Assembly (NCBI RefSeq): GCF_003952525.1
Contig: NZ_CP034451.1
Location: 372,001 to 436,000, forward strand
Source of the DNA: Mesorhizobium sp. M3A.F.Ca.ET.080.04.2.1
GTDB taxonomy: Bacteria; Pseudomonadota; Alphaproteobacteria; Rhizobiales; Rhizobiaceae
DNA: 64,000 nt
Direction: 5' to 3'
The notes beneath the pieces were generated by a model, which worked only from the letters and a program-made list of their open reading frames with translations, ran no database searches and had not been told where the DNA came from. Shown here piece after piece: positions 36,206-45,894 of the stretch (positions within the stretch are counted from its first letter, which is position 1; each line of letters starts with the position of its first letter). The translations under genes and the position numbers were made by a program.

Positions 36206-37424
36206 GGCGTTTCAACTCCATGCGCGCGATCTGATTACGATGGACTTCGTCGGGGCCGTCGGCAAGGCGCAGCACCCGCGAGATCGCATAGGCGATGGCG
36301 AGGCCAAAATCATCGCCCGTCCCTCCGCCCCCATGCGCCTGGATGGCCCAGTCGATCACACGGCAGGCCATGTTCGGCACCGCGACCTTTATCATCGCAA
36401 TCTCAGCGCGGGCCGCCTTGTTGCCTACGGTGTCCATGGCATGCGCGGCGTTCAAAGTAAGCAGGCGCGCCTGGTCAATGAGGATCCGCGACTCGGCGAT
36501 ACGTTCCTGGGTCACGGTCTGTTCCGAGATCAGGCGCCCAAACGTCACGCGCGAGGATGTTCTCAAGCACATCCGCTCCAGCGCCCGCTCCGCAAGTCCA
36601 ATCTGGCGCATGCAATGATGGATGCGGCCCGGTCCCAAGCGGCCCTGCGCGATTTCGAAGCCGCGGCCCTCGCCCAGAAGCATGTTGGCAACCGGCACCC
36701 GAACGTCAGTAAACGTGACCTCGGACGCGCGGTCGGGAACGCCTTCGTAGCCGAAGATCGGAAGCGCCCGTACCACCTCGACACCAGGGGCATCGATCGG
36801 GATAAGGATCATCGAATGTTGCCGATGCCGATCGGCTCCGGCCGCGGCTGAACGCCCCATGAAGATAATGATCTTGCATCTCGGATCGGTAGCGCCGGTG
36901 GTGTACCATTTCCGCCCGTTGATGACGTAGTGGTCCCCGTCCCGAACGATGGTGCTCTCGATGTTTGTGGCATCAGACGAGGCCACCGCCGGTTCAGTCA
37001 TGGCGAAACAGGATCGTATCTCGCCTGCAAGCAGCGGTGTCAGCCACCTTTCCTGTTGTTCGGCGGTGCCATAGCGGACGAGCACCTCCATGTTTCCGGT
37101 GTCGGGAGCGCTACAGTTGAAAATTTCAGGCGCAAGCAGTGAGCGCCCCATGATCTCGCACAAAGGCGCATAGTCGAGATTGGTCAGGCCGGCCCCTCCC
37201 GCATGCTCCGGCAAAAACAGGTTCCAAAGGCCATGCTGGCGGGCCAGGCTTTTGAGCTCTTCGACTATGTCGTATGTTTTCCAGGCTCCCTTGGACTTGG
37301 CCTCCTCGAAATACTTTGCTTCATTGGGATAAATATGATCCCGCATGAAGTCCTCTAATTCTATCCGAAGCTCGGACGACTGCTCCGAGAACGAAAAGAG
37401 CAGCTGGGGGTTGCGCTTCTCCAT
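36192..37424 (-). CDS. Acyl-CoA dehydrogenase
   Basis: FAD-dependent acyl-CoA dehydrogenase, 410 residues. Family landmarks: [39 protein letters not shown], and the C-terminal [15 protein letters not shown]. The beginning [32 protein letters not shown] is characteristic of the ACAD10/11-like subgroup. In ACAD11 and LvaC-type systems this enzyme acts on a 4-phosphoacyl-CoA, so phosphate leaves and a double bond forms. It is immediately upstream of, and overlaps, the kinase gene, which supports this split ACAD10/11 reading. Confidence 0.92.
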   Translation of the reverse strand: MEKRNPQLLFSFSEQSSELRIELEDFMRDHIYPNEAKYFEEAKSKGAWKTYDIVEELKSLARQHGLWNLFLPEHAGGAGLTNLDYAPLCEIMGRSLLAPEIFNCSAPDTGNMEVLVRYGTAEQQERWLTPLLAGEIRSCFAMTEPAVASSDATNIESTIVRDGDHYVINGRKWYTTGATDPRCKIIIFMGRSAAAGADRHRQHSMILIPIDAPGVEVVRALPIFGYEGVPDRASEVTFTDVRVPVANMLLGEGRGFEIAQGRLGPGRIHHCMRQIGLAERALERMCLRTSSRVTFGRLISEQTVTQERIAESRILIDQARLLTLNAAHAMDTVGNKAARAEIAMIKVAVPNMACRVIDWAIQAHGGGGTGDDFGLAIAYAISRVLRLADGPDEVHRNQIARMELKRHAIQ

Positions 37425-37436
37425 CGTCCTTTTTCC

Positions 37437-38222
37437 TCAATCGAGCTTCGGGATCGTCTCAAGGATGTAAAGGTTCGTCAGCAGCCCACCATCCACGGTC
37501 AGCCCGGTACCTGTAATGCCGGAGGCAGCATCCGAAGACAGGAAAAACGCTGCATTTGCCACTTCCTCGCCAGTGACCACTCGGCGTATCGGGACCCGGT
37601 CAAAGTTTTGCTCAAGATGGGCATGCAATTTTGGCGGCTTCGGAGCCATCTCGGTATGGACGTAGCCGGGGTTGACGGCGTTGACGCGGATGTTGTGAGG
37701 CGCAAGCTCAAGGGCCGCGCTACGCACAAGCCCCATCAGGCCGGATTTCGAGACGTGGTAGACGCTGTAGCCGGCCTCCGCCCCGTAGGAATCGATCGAC
37801 GCAATGTGAACGATCACGCCGCCGCCATGGCTCGCTTGATGGAGGGCCACATGTCTGGTGACAAGAAAGGCTCCCCTCAGGTTGATATCAAGCGTCTCGT
37901 CCCAGATTCGCGCCGTCATATCGAGGAAGGACACTTTTCGGGCCACGCCAGCGCTGTTGACAAGAACGTTTATTCGCCTGTCGTCCGTCGCGGCAGTGTC
38001 GACAAGGCGTCTGACGTCCGCTTCGTCGTTTACGTCGCCCTGACAAACACGTGCCTTGCCTCCTTTGGCCTCGATACGTGTGGCCTGCTCGTGAAGACGG
38101 TCAAGACGCCGACCGAATAGAACAACGTCGAAACCTGCGCTGGCGAACCGCTCGCTGATAGCGGCCCCTATCCCAGTGGCGCCTCCGGTTACGATCGCCA
38201 CTGGGGATCTGCTGGATGTCAC
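37437..38222 (-). CDS. Short-chain dehydrogenase/reductase
   Basis: Classical SDR of 261 residues from a GTG start at 38222, with GGAAGGAG upstream. Cofactor motif IVTGGATGIGAAISERF near 9-25, NSAGVA near 89, active site Ser in IASIDSYG and Tyr-x-x-x-Lys in YHVSKSG. It starts 4 bases after the SnoaL-like gene's stop. Its close similarity in layout to the SDR at 29440-30228 (shared NFDRVPIRRVV/TRFERVPMRRLV-type segment and DGGLLTNLY-like end) suggests the two regions may treat related compounds. Confidence 0.92.
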   Translation of the reverse strand: MTSSRSPVAIVTGGATGIGAAISERFASAGFDVVLFGRRLDRLHEQATRIEAKGGKARVCQGDVNDEADVRRLVDTAATDDRRINVLVNSAGVARKVSFLDMTARIWDETLDINLRGAFLVTRHVALHQASHGGGVIVHIASIDSYGAEAGYSVYHVSKSGLMGLVRSAALELAPHNIRVNAVNPGYVHTEMAPKPPKLHAHLEQNFDRVPIRRVVTGEEVANAAFFLSSDAASGITGTGLTVDGGLLTNLYILETIPKLD

Positions 38223-38226
38223 TGGC

Positions 38227-38595
38227 TCACTCCTTCCTCCCGGCGGGATCGCGATAGGCTCGCTCGCGCGCGATCAATCCACCTTCTATGTCGTCAAAAA
38301 GGCTGCTGCGGATCAGTCGCGAACCCGAACTATCCCTCGCCTCGAGCGAGAGTTCTATCTCCGCGGCAAGCCGCGACCCTTGGGTGACAAGATTGGTGAT
38401 GGTCAGCCCGGCAACACGCCAGGTCTTGAAGTAGGCTACCAGGAATGTCCTCAGTCCCTCACGCCCCACGAATGGCTGCATTGGCCTTGCCATGTCGAAC
38501 AGTCTGCAGTCCGGCGTGAAATGAGCAACGATGGCGTCTGTGTCGTTTGCAAGCAGCGCGGCCATTTGGCTTCTGAAAACCTTCTCGGGTTCCAT
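38227..38595 (-). CDS. SnoaL-like (NTF2-fold) small protein
   Basis: A 122-residue protein with the NTF2-like cone fold: an N-terminal helix (VFRSQMAALLANDTDAIVAHFTPDCRLFD), then AMQPFVGREGLRTFLVAYFKTW and several beta strands. SnoaL-like proteins may be isomerases, hydratases or binding partners. It lies between an NAD(P)-binding NmrA-like gene and the SDR gene with almost no gaps, so it belongs to the operon. The lva operon also carries a small partner protein next to its kinase, but I cannot show that this is the same family. Confidence 0.8.
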   Translation of the reverse strand: MEPEKVFRSQMAALLANDTDAIVAHFTPDCRLFDMARPMQPFVGREGLRTFLVAYFKTWRVAGLTITNLVTQGSRLAAEIELSLEARDSSGSRLIRSSLFDDIEGGLIARERAYRDPAGRKE

Positions 38596-38630
38596 GGTTT
38601 TCTCGTCTGTGGGACGTTGCGGCGGGGCGG

Positions 38631-39485
38631 TCAGTCGTTGAAAAATTGCGCGTTTTGCGACGCAAAGGTCGAAAATGAGATTGGTTTTCGACCGGTCAGA
38701 CGCTCGACCGTGTCGGTAACGATGGCGTTGCGACCCTCAGCGATGTTCCTGCTCAGACCGACGATGAAGTCGGCCATGGCTTCGCTGCCGCCCCTCGCCA
38801 ATACTCTGGTGCGAATGTCGTCCAATGGAACTTCGCTGACGCTGATCGGCCGGCCGGCGGCAGCGCCGATGATGTTGGCGAGGTCACGACTTGTAAGGGC
38901 CTCGCCACCGGTCAGAAGCAGATGATGTGAACGCGCATCGTCGTTCAAGAGTTCAAAAGCCGCGACCGCCGCGACGTCGCGGACGTCGATATAGCTCACC
39001 GGCTGGCTTGCGGATGCTGTTTCAAGGATGGATTGCTGCCTGATCTTGGGGGCGTAGGAACCGGTCGTGTAGTTTTGGAAGAACCAGTTTGGCCGCAGGA
39101 TACAAAAGGAGTGTCCCGACCGTTCCACGGCCACTTCTGCAGCCCTCTGCGGCTCGGTGTCGTTCTGCGCTTGGCAGTGGATCTCCGACATCATGACAAC
39201 GCGCTCCAACCGGGAAGCCGAGGCCAGCAATTCTCTGATCGCGGGAGCCGGCTCATCGTGTGGCGGCTTGATCAGATAGACTGCCTGGATGCCGTCCAGA
39301 GCGCTGCTCCAGGTAGTGCGATCATCCCAATCGAAGCGGCGCCGTTCGACCGAGCCTTCCTGTGTCTCACAGTTCAGGCTTCGAACGCCCAAGACATGGG
39401 GTTGGCCGCCGCTTTTCTGCAATGCCTGCGACAGGTACGTGCCAACCTTACCGGTCGAGCCGGTAACGAGTATCTTCCGCTGCAT
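38631..39485 (-). CDS. NmrA-like NAD(P)-binding protein
   Basis: Atypical SDR of the NmrA/TMR group, 284 residues. The N-terminal KILVTGSTGKVGTYLSQAL is the Rossmann glycine motif; ILRPNWFFQNY and YIDVRDVAAVAAFEL are family landmarks. The catalytic Tyr-x-x-x-Lys of classical SDRs is absent, as expected. Members are either NAD(P)H-sensing proteins or reductases for quinones and isoflavone-like compounds. It links the ABC transporter genes to the catabolic part of the operon. Confidence 0.85.
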   Translation of the reverse strand: MQRKILVTGSTGKVGTYLSQALQKSGGQPHVLGVRSLNCETQEGSVERRRFDWDDRTTWSSALDGIQAVYLIKPPHDEPAPAIRELLASASRLERVVMMSEIHCQAQNDTEPQRAAEVAVERSGHSFCILRPNWFFQNYTTGSYAPKIRQQSILETASASQPVSYIDVRDVAAVAAFELLNDDARSHHLLLTGGEALTSRDLANIIGAAAGRPISVSEVPLDDIRTRVLARGGSEAMADFIVGLSRNIAEGRNAIVTDTVERLTGRKPISFSTFASQNAQFFND

Positions 39486-39556
39486 CTGATTGTGCCTGTG
39501 TCGAATTTGGGTGGCCCGGAGGAGCCGTTGCGCCTCCTCCGGGTGGGATCAAATGA

Positions 39557-40396
39557 TCATTCAATGAGGTAGATGGGGTCAGGCAACTTCCGAAGCGCCT
39601 CTGGAAAACCGTACTTGTCGAAAATTGCTTTCAACTCACCTGAATCGCGCATCTCCTTGATGCCATCGTTGATCGCCTTAACTAGTTCATCGTTCCCTTT
39701 CTTGATGGGGAACGTATTCAGCGCGGGCTTCAGGCTTTGGCCAACACGTTTGTCGGGAGGAGGGACCGTTACCTCAGCCTTGATGTCCAACAGCTTGAGC
39801 TGGGCCGGAGACGATGCGGCCGCGTCGATAACGGCGTCGAGGCGCCCATTCTTGAGGTCGGTATAGACGCTCTGTTGGGATTGATAGAGCGTGAAGGTGG
39901 ACCCGATCAGTTTCTGCAGATCGTCGTTCCACATGTTCCCTTGAAGGGTTCCAACACGCTTCCCGACCAAGGCATCGAGGGTCTTGAACCCGCTTGGTGA
40001 GACGATCGACAGATTGTCCCTGTAGATGGGCTCCGTGACACCCATCACCTTGGCGCGTGACTTCGATAGGTACCAATCGCCCGAAGCCACGTCGGCACGT
40101 CCGCTTTGGACGGCCTGGATGACGGCGGCGATGTCGAGCGCCATCGGCTTTGCCTTAAGGCAATTCAATTCCGCAATACGGGCTAGGACCTCGCCATCCA
40201 CACCGACGAGCTTGTTGTCCTCGATGCCGATGTAAGGTGGCGCCTGATAGGCAGCAACGGTGAGCACACCGTCTTCGACAGTCTTGAGATCATGCTTTGG
40301 CTTGCAATCGCTACTAGCGGCGAATGAGAAGCCGCCCGCCATTTGCGTCAAGGCGAGCACTAGGCTGAATAGGCCTATCTTCTTTATTGTCATCAT
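39557..40396 (-). CDS. Polar amino-acid ABC transporter substrate-binding protein
   Basis: Periplasmic-binding protein family 3, 279 residues. A Sec signal peptide covers about residues 1-26 (GLFSLVLALTQMAGGFSFAA). The mature protein starts with LTVAAYQAPPYIGIEDNKLVGVDGEVL, the family's usual opening, and contains the RADVASGDWYLS segment. It serves the two permeases and ATPase encoded just upstream in the same operon. Ligand unknown; the binding loop is not informative by eye. Confidence 0.9.
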   Translation of the reverse strand: MMTIKKIGLFSLVLALTQMAGGFSFAASSDCKPKHDLKTVEDGVLTVAAYQAPPYIGIEDNKLVGVDGEVLARIAELNCLKAKPMALDIAAVIQAVQSGRADVASGDWYLSKSRAKVMGVTEPIYRDNLSIVSPSGFKTLDALVGKRVGTLQGNMWNDDLQKLIGSTFTLYQSQQSVYTDLKNGRLDAVIDAAASSPAQLKLLDIKAEVTVPPPDKRVGQSLKPALNTFPIKKGNDELVKAINDGIKEMRDSGELKAIFDKYGFPEALRKLPDPIYLIE

Positions 40397-40432
40397 TTCT
40401 CTCCCATTATTGTTGCTTGTGCAGGGCCACCT

Positions 40433-41095
40433 CTACGCGTGCGGGTCGAGCCTGCGTTCGATCACCGCGACACCGGCCGACGCCGGGATGGCTATGGCGG
40501 CGTAGAAGATCCCCGCCAGGACAAACACCGCCATGTACTGGAAGGTCTTGCTGCCGTAGCCATAAGCCTGGCTCATGATCTCGGGGACAGTGACCACGAA
40601 GGCCAGCGAGGTCGCCACGAAGATCGCGATTCCAATGCTGAGCAACGGTGGGATGGCTATGCGGACCGCCTGTGGAAGGATGACATCCCGGAAACTGCTC
40701 CACCGCGATAGCCCGCATGCGTCGGCGGCTTCCTGCTGCCCCTTCGGCACGGCCTGGATGCTGGCGCGCACCACCTCGCTGCCATAGGCTCCGGTCTGGA
40801 AGGCCAACGCCGCGGCGGCCGCGACGAACCCACCCATGGTTATACCCACATCCGGCAGGCCATAGTAAAGGAGCTGAAGCATTACCAGCAGCGGAAGACC
40901 TCGCCCGACTTCAATCACGCACAAGGCAACCGCGCGCATGTGCCTGTTGCGGGTCATCACCCAAATGGCAAGTAGCAAGGCCAACGCATAGCCGAACAGC
41001 AACGCAACGAAGGTCAACTCCAGGCTCGCAACCAGGCCCGAAAGCAGACTGTTGCTGGCATCGCGGACAGTCTCTGTGAACGCCTCCCAGTTCAT
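40433..41095 (-). CDS. Polar amino-acid ABC transporter permease
   Basis: HisM/GlnP-type permease of 220 residues with about 5 membrane helices. The cytoplasmic loop EAADACGLSRWSSFRDVILPQAVRIAIPP is the ATPase-docking signature. The start overlaps the stop of the second permease gene by 4 bases. The two permeases form a heterodimer in the membrane. Confidence 0.93.
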   Translation of the reverse strand: MNWEAFTETVRDASNSLLSGLVASLELTFVALLFGYALALLLAIWVMTRNRHMRAVALCVIEVGRGLPLLVMLQLLYYGLPDVGITMGGFVAAAAALAFQTGAYGSEVVRASIQAVPKGQQEAADACGLSRWSSFRDVILPQAVRIAIPPLLSIGIAIFVATSLAFVVTVPEIMSQAYGYGSKTFQYMAVFVLAGIFYAAIAIPASAGVAVIERRLDPHA

Positions 41096-41739
41096 CCCAG
41101 TGAGAACCTCGCTCTGAGCCGGCTGTCGATGTTGCGTGACAGGTAGGCGAGCGGCAGACTGAGCAGCAGATACGTCAGGCCGCTCAAGGTCAGGACCTGG
41201 ATGGCATGACCAGTGCGTTGCGCTTCCTGCAGGGCGTTGAAAGCAACCTCCGATACCCCGATCGTCGAGGCCACCGCGGTGTCTTTAAGCAGGCCAATTC
41301 CGTATGTTCCCGCTGGCGGCACAGCCACGCGCAGCGCCTGCGGGGTGACAATGTAGAAGGCGGTGTCGAATGGCTTGAAGCCCAAAGCCTTGCAGGCGTC
41401 CCATTGGCCGGGTGCGATGGCAAGGATGCCAGCCCGGTATGTTTCGGAAAGATATGCCCCTGAAATGAGCGACAGTCCGATTAGCGCCGATGTGAAAGCA
41501 CCCAAGGTCACTCCAAGATCGGGAAGCCCGAAGTAAATGAGGAAAAGCCACGTGATTGGAGGCACCGAACGGAGCACATCGACAAACAAGTGGGCCAAGT
41601 GCCTCGCCCACGCGTTCGGCGCCATGCGTATCACGGTGATAGGAACCGCCAGCAGGGCCCCGATCATGAAGCTCACCAGCGTCAACACGATCGTGTAGGG
41701 AATCCCACTGACAATGGCGTTGAAACTTGCCTCGATCAT
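41092..41739 (-). CDS. Polar amino-acid ABC transporter permease
   Basis: Second HisQ/GlnP-type permease, 215 residues with about 5 helices. The docking loop is [40 protein letters not shown], seen around residues 110-150. Start and stop both overlap neighbouring genes by 4 bases (ATGA), so the ATPase and both permeases are one translational unit. Confidence 0.93.
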   Translation of the reverse strand: MIEASFNAIVSGIPYTIVLTLVSFMIGALLAVPITVIRMAPNAWARHLAHLFVDVLRSVPPITWLFLIYFGLPDLGVTLGAFTSALIGLSLISGAYLSETYRAGILAIAPGQWDACKALGFKPFDTAFYIVTPQALRVAVPPAGTYGIGLLKDTAVASTIGVSEVAFNALQEAQRTGHAIQVLTLSGLTYLLLSLPLAYLSRNIDSRLRARFSLG

Positions 41740-42545
41740 CTGTCCAACACCGCCCGCAGAAACTGACGTGTCCGTTCTTCGCGCGGATGGCCCATGATCT
41801 GGTCAGGCGGTCCCTGCTCGAGGATCTTGCCATCCACCATCACGACGACCTCATCGGAGACATCGCGCGCAAAGTGCATTTCGTGAGTCACCACCATCAT
41901 GGTCATGCCCTCGTCCGCGAGCTTTCGCATGACGGACAGCACCTCCAGACCAAGTTCGGGATCCAAAGCTGAGGTCGGCTCGTCAAAGAGGATGACTTTG
42001 GGATTGAGGGCGAGCGAACGGGCAATGGCGACACGCTGCTGCTGGCCACCCGAGCACTGAGCTGGGAGGTCATTGAGCTTTCGACCGACACCGAGCCGTT
42101 CAAGGAGCTGGCGCGAAATGTCATCGGCCTCCGCCTGCGACCGGCCCAGCACGCGCTCCTGCGGTAATGACACATTTCTCAGCACGGTCAGGTGCGGGAA
42201 CAAATTGATGGACTGGAAGACCATGCCTACATGGCCCCGGTAGCGAGATAGCTGCGAGGCCTTGGGTTGGACTTTGCCCGCCGAGAAGATGGTGTCTCCG
42301 GCAAAGATGATCTCGCCTTGCGTAGGCATTTCCAGCAGATTGACGCACCGAAGCAGCGTGCTCTTGCCTGCTCCGCTCGGCCCTATCAGCGACACCACCG
42401 CGCCGCGCTGTATGGTAAGAGAGACGTTATGAATCGCGGCAAAGGCACCGAACGATTTGGAGATGTTTCGGAGCTCAATGGCAGGACCTTCGAAACCTGG
42501 CCCCGCCACATCTACCTGGCGCGATTTGACGCTTGCTAGGTTCAC
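41736..42545 (-). CDS. Polar amino-acid ABC transporter ATPase
   Basis: GlnQ/HisP-type ATPase of 269 residues. Walker A GPSGAGKS at 55-62, signature [15 protein letters not shown], Walker [16 protein letters not shown], and the switch His in [11 protein letters not shown]. The annotated GTG start at 42545 has weak spacing from its GGAG, so a start a few codons inside is possible; the first 20 residues are not conserved. It heads the long operon that runs down to 32011. Confidence 0.93.
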   Translation of the reverse strand: MNLASVKSRQVDVAGPGFEGPAIELRNISKSFGAFAAIHNVSLTIQRGAVVSLIGPSGAGKSTLLRCVNLLEMPTQGEIIFAGDTIFSAGKVQPKASQLSRYRGHVGMVFQSINLFPHLTVLRNVSLPQERVLGRSQAEADDISRQLLERLGVGRKLNDLPAQCSGGQQQRVAIARSLALNPKVILFDEPTSALDPELGLEVLSVMRKLADEGMTMMVVTHEMHFARDVSDEVVVMVDGKILEQGPPDQIMGHPREERTRQFLRAVLDR

Positions 42546-42684
42546 TCTCCACCTATTTCATGCCGGCCAGCTTCGGTTTTGGCAAACGCCTCCAGCCACC
42601 ACGGCAAGGAGCGTTCGCTCTTGAAGTCTTGGCCTGTCAGTTCCCCATCGGCCGAGTTCGGCCTGCTTGTCTTGTCTGGCGCAC

Positions 42685-43366
42685 TTAATCCGCGGGCGGC
42701 TTGACCCTCCCGCTCTTGCCCGCCTTTCCTTTCTGCTGGTCGACCGTCTTATTCGTTGCGGACACGGCGCCGCCGCCGCGCAGCATGTCCAGGACGAACC
42801 CGGCATACGTCTGCGAGATCTCCTCCGGGGTCAGAGGGCCCTGTGGCGAATACCATCTCGACACGGAGGTGCACATTTCTATGGCGGCAAAGCTTGCAAG
42901 CTTGACGTCGGCGACACCGAAAATGCCTTGGGCTACACCATCCGATATGGCTGCTCGCCAGAGCGCGGCATACTCGTCGCGCAACGCCGTAATTTCTTGC
43001 CTGTTTTCGCCCGTCAGAGACCGAACTTCGTTTTCGGTAACAAGGGTCTCAAGCCTGCGCGACGCGGTCAAAAGCACGTGGCTTCGGGCTAAGGCCGTGA
43101 CTCGGCCTTGCGGGTCCTGCGCGCTCAAGGGCGGCCCGGGCAACGCTGAACTGGTCCTGCATCGAATCATACATCAACTCGAATAACAGATCCTGTTTGG
43201 AGCGGAGGTAATGGTACATCGCGGCGCTGGACAGGCCGGTGCGACGAGCAATCTCGCGAATACCGGTGGCCGCGTAGCCAAACTCGGCAAACAGCGCGAT
43301 CGCGGCATCCCTCAGTTCCGCAGGAAGCGGAGGCGGAGCCTTTTTGGCAGTCTGGAACCGTGCCAT
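42685..43366 (-). pseudogene. TetR/AcrR-family regulator broken by one frameshift
   Basis: The N-terminal DNA-binding domain is intact from the ATG at 43366 (LRDAAIALFAEFGYAATGIREIARRTGLSSAAMYHYLRSK), with GGAG upstream. Near 43130 the frame changes: the first part runs on into nonsense after FSVARAALERA, while the second frame gives DPQGRVTALARSHVLLTASRRLETLV and a full TetR C-terminal domain to 42685. One lost or gained base explains it. Its promoter carries two copies of the palindrome that also precedes the decayed operon at 43.5-48.0 kb, so this was their autoregulated repressor. A sequencing error is possible. Confidence 0.85.
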
Positions 43367-43382
43367 TTCATCTCCGCTTTTT

Positions 43383-43422
43383 ATCGAACGATCGATTGGA
43401 AATTTGTAATCGAACGCTCGAT
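43383..43422. promoter_or_regulatory. Paired TetR-type operators upstream of the TetR gene
   Basis: Two near-perfect 14-bp palindromes, ATCGAACGATCGAT (43383-43396) and ATCGAACGCTCGAT (43409-43422), lie 26 bases apart, start to start, just upstream of the TetR gene. The pattern is ATCGA-x-CG-x-TCGAT. The same element in the same paired spacing occurs at 48051-48090. Autoregulation by the neighbouring TetR protein is the simplest reading. Confidence 0.75.
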
Positions 43423-43570
43423 AACTTGTCAATCCGATATCGTCGCCCCGCGCGCCTTCACGGATGTTTTTCGGGGAAACCCATTGGCGCAAAATCGAGC
43501 AAGGCGCGGCTGTGTCGCCAAAACGCCACCGCTGCGGTACCTCGCAACGAGATGGGCGCACCGCTACCGA

Positions 43571-44329
43571 CTAGTTGGCATAGTCAGGATCGAGCACGTC
43601 CAGCCGCCTCTTCATCTCGTCGAAATGCGCGATGGCGTAGTCGTGGACGCCTTCCTGCCATTCCATCGCGGTTTTTTCCGCGACGTCGGCGGAAAAACAC
43701 TGAGTGGCTGCCCAGTCGACAAGGCCAAGACCATGGTCTGGCAAGCACGTTCCAGGTAGTACATGCAGTCGAAGGCTTCGGCTACCGTCTCTGCTGCCAC
43801 CAGAACACCATGGTTGCCCATCATTAGAACCGAACGGTTGCCGAGAACGGATGCCAGCGTTCACTTCGGCTTCGCTGTTTGCAAGACCCTGGTAGCCGAG
43901 ATCGATGGCCACACGGTGAAGAACCGCGCGGTGTTTTGGTCGATGGCTTGATCTCAGGGTTCGCAAGGCTCGCCATACTGTGGCGTAGACCGGATGGAGA
44001 TGCAGCACGCAGCGCGCCTGCGGCGCCAGGGCGTGCAGCCCCGTGGATGCACCAGGCAGTGACGTCCGGGGCATCGGGGCGGTCCATAGTCGACGGGTCA
44101 TCGCTGTCCAGCAGCAGCAGATCGCTGGCTCGGACGGCCGAAAAGGCTTCCAGCGGGGATCATCAAGAACCGTTTTCCGTCCACCGAAACGGCGAGTGAA
44201 AAGTGGTTGCCGACGGCCTCATGCCAGTCATTGATCGCCGCCAGGCGAAAAGCGGCGGCAAGGTCGACGCGCCGCTCCCATTCGCCTTCATGGAGGGTGT
44301 TGGCCGTTGTCGTGCGGCTGTTTTGCCAT
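43571..44329 (-). pseudogene. Class II aldolase/adducin-like gene, multiply frameshifted
   Basis: Starting at the ATG near 44329 (GAGGAG upstream), family-like blocks appear in changing frames: LAAAFRLAAINDWHEAVGNHFSLAV, ASDLLLLDSDDPSTMDRPDAPD, ALAPQARCVLHLHPVYATVW (metal-binding HLH), RVAIDLGYQGLANSEAE, MGNHGVLVAAETVAEAFDCMYYLE, and EWQEGVHDYAIAHFDEMKRRL to the stop at 43571. At least five frame changes separate them. Class II aldolases cleave or decarboxylate small phosphorylated or keto sugars using a metal. It is the last gene of the decayed operon. Confidence 0.85.
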
Positions 44330-44421
44330 GGCTGTCCTCCTCAATTGATAAGTCCCTTCAGTTGAACCGCCGTCCATGCCGAAAGCCCAGGCGCAAGCCG
44401 CACCGCCGTTGCAGTGCCTGC

Positions 44422-45894
44422 TTAACCGATGGTCCCGGAATCGTAGGTATCGGCGGTCAGGCCGATGCTTTTGACGCGATGGCGCTCAACCCTCTGGCTG
44501 GCGGTGCGCGGCAATGTCCCGATACGAACGTAGCGCGGATGCATGAACTTGGGCAGTTTTTCGATACCCCAGCTGTGGAGTTCCTTCGGCGTCATCGTTG
44601 CGCCGTCGACCAGTTCGACGGCCAACAGGATTTCTTCGTCGCCAAGATCAGCGGGGACGCCAACCGCTGCAGCGAGCTGCACCATCGGGTGGCTGGCGAA
44701 AACCCCTTCCACCTGGAAGCAGCTGACGTTTTCTCCGCGCCGCCTAACGACATGCCCGAGGCGTTCGATGAAAAAATATCCGTCCGTGTCCCGGGTCTCG
44801 GGTTGCAAACCATTTGCCCTTGAATGCGGCTTTGGTTTGCTCAGGGTCGCGCCAGTATCGCCGGAACAAGCCATGTGGCGTGCGGGACCGCAGCAGCAAC
44901 TGTCCGGGCGTCCCGGGCGAGACATCCCGATCGTGTTCATCGACCACTCTGGCATCGAAATAGATCGACGTCCGCCGACAGAGCCGTGCTTTCGGTCGCG
45001 TTCTGTCTGGTAAATGGGCTGGCAGCATTCGGTTAGCCCGTAGCCTTCGAGAACTTTGCAATGGAAGCGCTTTTCGAACTGCGCCAGATCCTCGGTGCGC
45101 ACACCTCCGCCAAGGCACGCCCTCAGCCGGTTGCCGGACGTGCGCTCTCCGCGGAGCGAAGAAGAATGGCAAGGATCGCACCCACATAGTCAAAGACCGT
45201 TGCCTCGACTTCGCTGGAGCGCTGCCAGAAGATCGAAGCAGAGAACCTCTTCTCGAACGCGTGGGCGTGCCGTTGACCACGCTTCCCGCAAACGCCCAGA
45301 ATGCATTCACGTGATACATCGCAGTCACGCAGAACACTCTGTCATCCTCGTCCAGCTCGCCATGGCCGAGAATTCCCGACCGAAGAAGGCAGGTAGCCGT
45401 GGGACAAAACACAGCCCTTGGATTTGCCAGTGGTTCCCGAGCTGAAGATGATCAAGGCATCCGTGCCAGGCCCTGGTGGGCTGGCAGGAGGTTCGGGCGG
45501 CCGTCGAGCTTGAGCAGGTCGGCTATTTCGATCGCACTGGCAATTTTTGTTGAGCCACCGTCGACTACGAGTAAGGTGGGCTCGGCTGTCGCGATCATCT
45601 CGCCAAGAAGGTCGCTCCCGAGGCCGGGATTCAAGGGAACCAGTGTTGCGCCGATCCGCCAGCCGCCACGATTACGACGAACAGCTCGATGCTGTTCTCG
45701 CAGATTGTAACGACCCGTTCGCCGGCTTTCACCCCTTGGGCAAGCATTGCCGTAGCCGCGGTTCCGGCTGCAGCCAGAACCCGCCGTAAGTCGCCTGCTC
45801 GTTGCAAGGGCCAATCAGGAACAGGCAGTCGGGCCGCTCGCTGGCGTAGCGCTCCAGGCAGGAAAAGCGTCTGGTCAGCTCTTGCTTGCGCCAT
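44422..45894 (-). pseudogene. AMP-forming acyl-CoA ligase, multiply frameshifted
   Basis: Blocks of an AMP-binding acyl-CoA synthetase lie in order but in different frames: FSCLERYASERPDCLFLIGP, AMLAQGVKAGERVVTICENSIELFVV, LVPLNPGLGSDLLGEMIATAEP, DDRVFCVTAMYHVNAFWAF, CKVLEGYGLTECCQP, RDTDGYFFIERLGHVVRRRGENVS and the C-terminal LPKFMHPRYVRIGTLPRTASQ. The lysine-bearing A10 end reads RVERHRVK. Several frameshifts rule out a working protein as read. It probably activated a carboxylic acid for the adjacent enoyl-CoA hydratase. Confidence 0.88.

Noticed and set aside
42558..42806. Small minus-strand frame between the TetR gene and the ABC ATPase
   Set aside because: Arg/Ser/Cys-rich translation overlapping the TetR C-terminal coding part, with no ribosome site.
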